A stretch of DNA of 64,000 nucleotides from Pythium myriotylum (Eukaryota > Oomycota > Peronosporomycetes > Pythiales > Pythiaceae), in the NCBI GenBank assembly GCA_023091665.1, contig JALJCQ010000001.1, forward strand, positions 310,001 to 374,000, read 5' to 3'. The number at the start of each line of letters is the position of its first letter. Positions within the stretch are counted from its first letter, which is position 1. The position numbers and the translations under genes are program-made. A model generated the notes under the pieces. It saw only the letters and a program-made list of their open reading frames with translations. It was not told the DNA's origin and searched no databases. Below are positions 63,166 through 64,000 of the stretch, piece after piece.

Positions 63166-64000
63166 ATGGACGCCGCAAATTGTGTGCTACGAGATCCTTC
63201 GCTCATCGTGTACATCGCATCATTCCAACGAGGCCTCCCGTACGCTTTCTACCAGATTCTTCAGAAAAAATCCCGGTTTCCAACCTGTGGTCGCCAACAC
63301 AGCGATCTCTGGCGACAGGTCATGTTGAATGGCGAGCTACGGCTCGTTCAAAAGCTCTACTCTTTGAAAAAGCAGAGTGAATTCGCGAGTAACTGTCAAG
63401 TGCAACGGGTTGATCTACCGGTGTGTGCCACAGTTTGTGGGCGGGTGGATGTGCTGCAGTGGCTTGGCACCACAGAAGCGGGCAACGAACCGTGGAATCA
63501 CCAGCTCCTTCGCGACGCGATGCAGGCCAAGCAGTTCAAAAGCGCGCGATGGCTCCTGCAAAATCATCCTCAGTCTTGCGATTACATGATGTGCGATTCG
63601 ATGACGATGGCAGTTAGAGCAAGGGATGTTGAGCTGTTGAAGATCATGCACGCCATTCGACCAGAATCAGCGCAAACTCACGTGACCACAACTGCTGCCT
63701 CGTGCGGCAACATGGAGATTGTTGCCACACTCCACAGTTTGACAATGAAATCGGATCCAAGACTTGAGCAGATGCAATACTATGAGCCATGGTCGTACAG
63801 GGCCATGGATGCAGCGGCCGCAAAGGGACACCTCGAAGTTGTCAAGTTCTTACACTACCACCGCAGTGAAGGCTGCACGACGAATGCGATGGATCAAGCG
63901 GCGACCAACGGCCATCTCGATGTCGTGCGCTTCCTCCACGAGAATCGAAGCGAAGGCTGTACGACCAACGCAATTGATGGAGCTGCAAAATTTGGCCATC
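63166..64000 (+). CDS. Ankyrin-like repeat protein, tandem paralogue, runs off the window
   Basis: One frame is open from the ATG at 63166 to the window end (278 codons). It begins MDAANCVLRDPSLIVYIASF and parallels the 61613 protein: LNGELRLVQKLYSLKKQSEF against DCELRLVQRLYAMRSQEEY, GRVDVLQWLGT against RMDVLQWLEE, and the repeats AMDAAAAKGHLEVVKFLHYH, TNAMDQAATNGHLDVVRFL and TNAIDGAAKFGH. Intact as far as seen; the C-terminus lies outside. The pair arose by tandem duplication and has diverged considerably. Confidence 0.85.
   Translation, partial: MDAANCVLRDPSLIVYIASFQRGLPYAFYQILQKKSRFPTCGRQHSDLWRQVMLNGELRLVQKLYSLKKQSEFASNCQVQRVDLPVCATVCGRVDVLQWLGTTEAGNEPWNHQLLRDAMQAKQFKSARWLLQNHPQSCDYMMCDSMTMAVRARDVELLKIMHAIRPESAQTHVTTTAASCGNMEIVATLHSLTMKSDPRLEQMQYYEPWSYRAMDAAAAKGHLEVVKFLHYHRSEGCTTNAMDQAATNGHLDVVRFLHENRSEGCTTNAIDGAAKFGH

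Overview
The window looks like a repeat-rich piece of an oomycete (Peronosporomycete) nuclear genome. Four signs point there. Genes start just downstream of oomycete-type Inr/FPR core promoters (the best lies 23 nt before the ATG at 61613). Introns are short, about 50-70 nt. Two genes carry the ankyrin-like repeat with the GCTTNAMD...GHLEVVRFLHE pattern that is common in oomycetes. Crypton and tyrosine-recombinase retroelement remains, common in oomycetes, are also present. The species cannot be fixed from the sequence alone.

The dominant feature is a cluster, from 2.9 to 52.7 kb, of nine intact genes and one broken gene for secreted proteins. Each intact protein has a signal peptide and two SnoaL-like (NTF2-fold) domains in tandem. 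The genes form three subfamilies: the MKLL type (4589, 26529, 28826, with the divergent 32279 gene nearby), the MMKIAALAV type (38567-39433, 42072-42938, 51797-52660) and the MKTFATT type (45120-46028, 47607-48515). Six of the nine sit in near-identical pairs: one direct tandem pair about 2.3 kb apart, and two inverted pairs with arms of about 1.45 and 1.62 kb. The cluster therefore appears to have expanded recently, or to be homogenised by gene conversion.

Between and inside these genes is a dense layer of transposable elements: several 5'-truncated non-LTR (LINE) 3' ends with RNase H remnants, one with a clear 16-bp target-site duplication; a MITE-like element with TA duplication inside the SnoaL pseudogene; a piggyBac-like remnant; a SET-domain pseudogene; a PIF1-like helicase broken by a Ngaro/DIRS-like tyrosine-recombinase retroelement; a 2.7-kb TIR transposon carrying a DUF7869-like protein, with an empty-site copy nearby; two Crypton copies; and a structurally complete 1.94-kb pogo/Tigger-like element whose third catalytic Asp is Asn.

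The last 10 kb differs. A large minus-strand gene (54.6-60.5 kb) encodes a ROCO protein: an ankyrin array, a Roc GTPase and a COR domain. Each ankyrin repeat lies on its own exon of about 99 or 102 bp, and two repeat types alternate strictly. It is followed on the plus strand by two tandem paralogous ankyrin-like genes (61613-62563 and 63166 to the window edge). No tRNA, rRNA or CRISPR was recognised.

Functionally, the SnoaL-type proteins are predicted to be exported and may act outside the cell or at the host interface. Their substrate is unknown, and no biosynthetic partner genes are visible.
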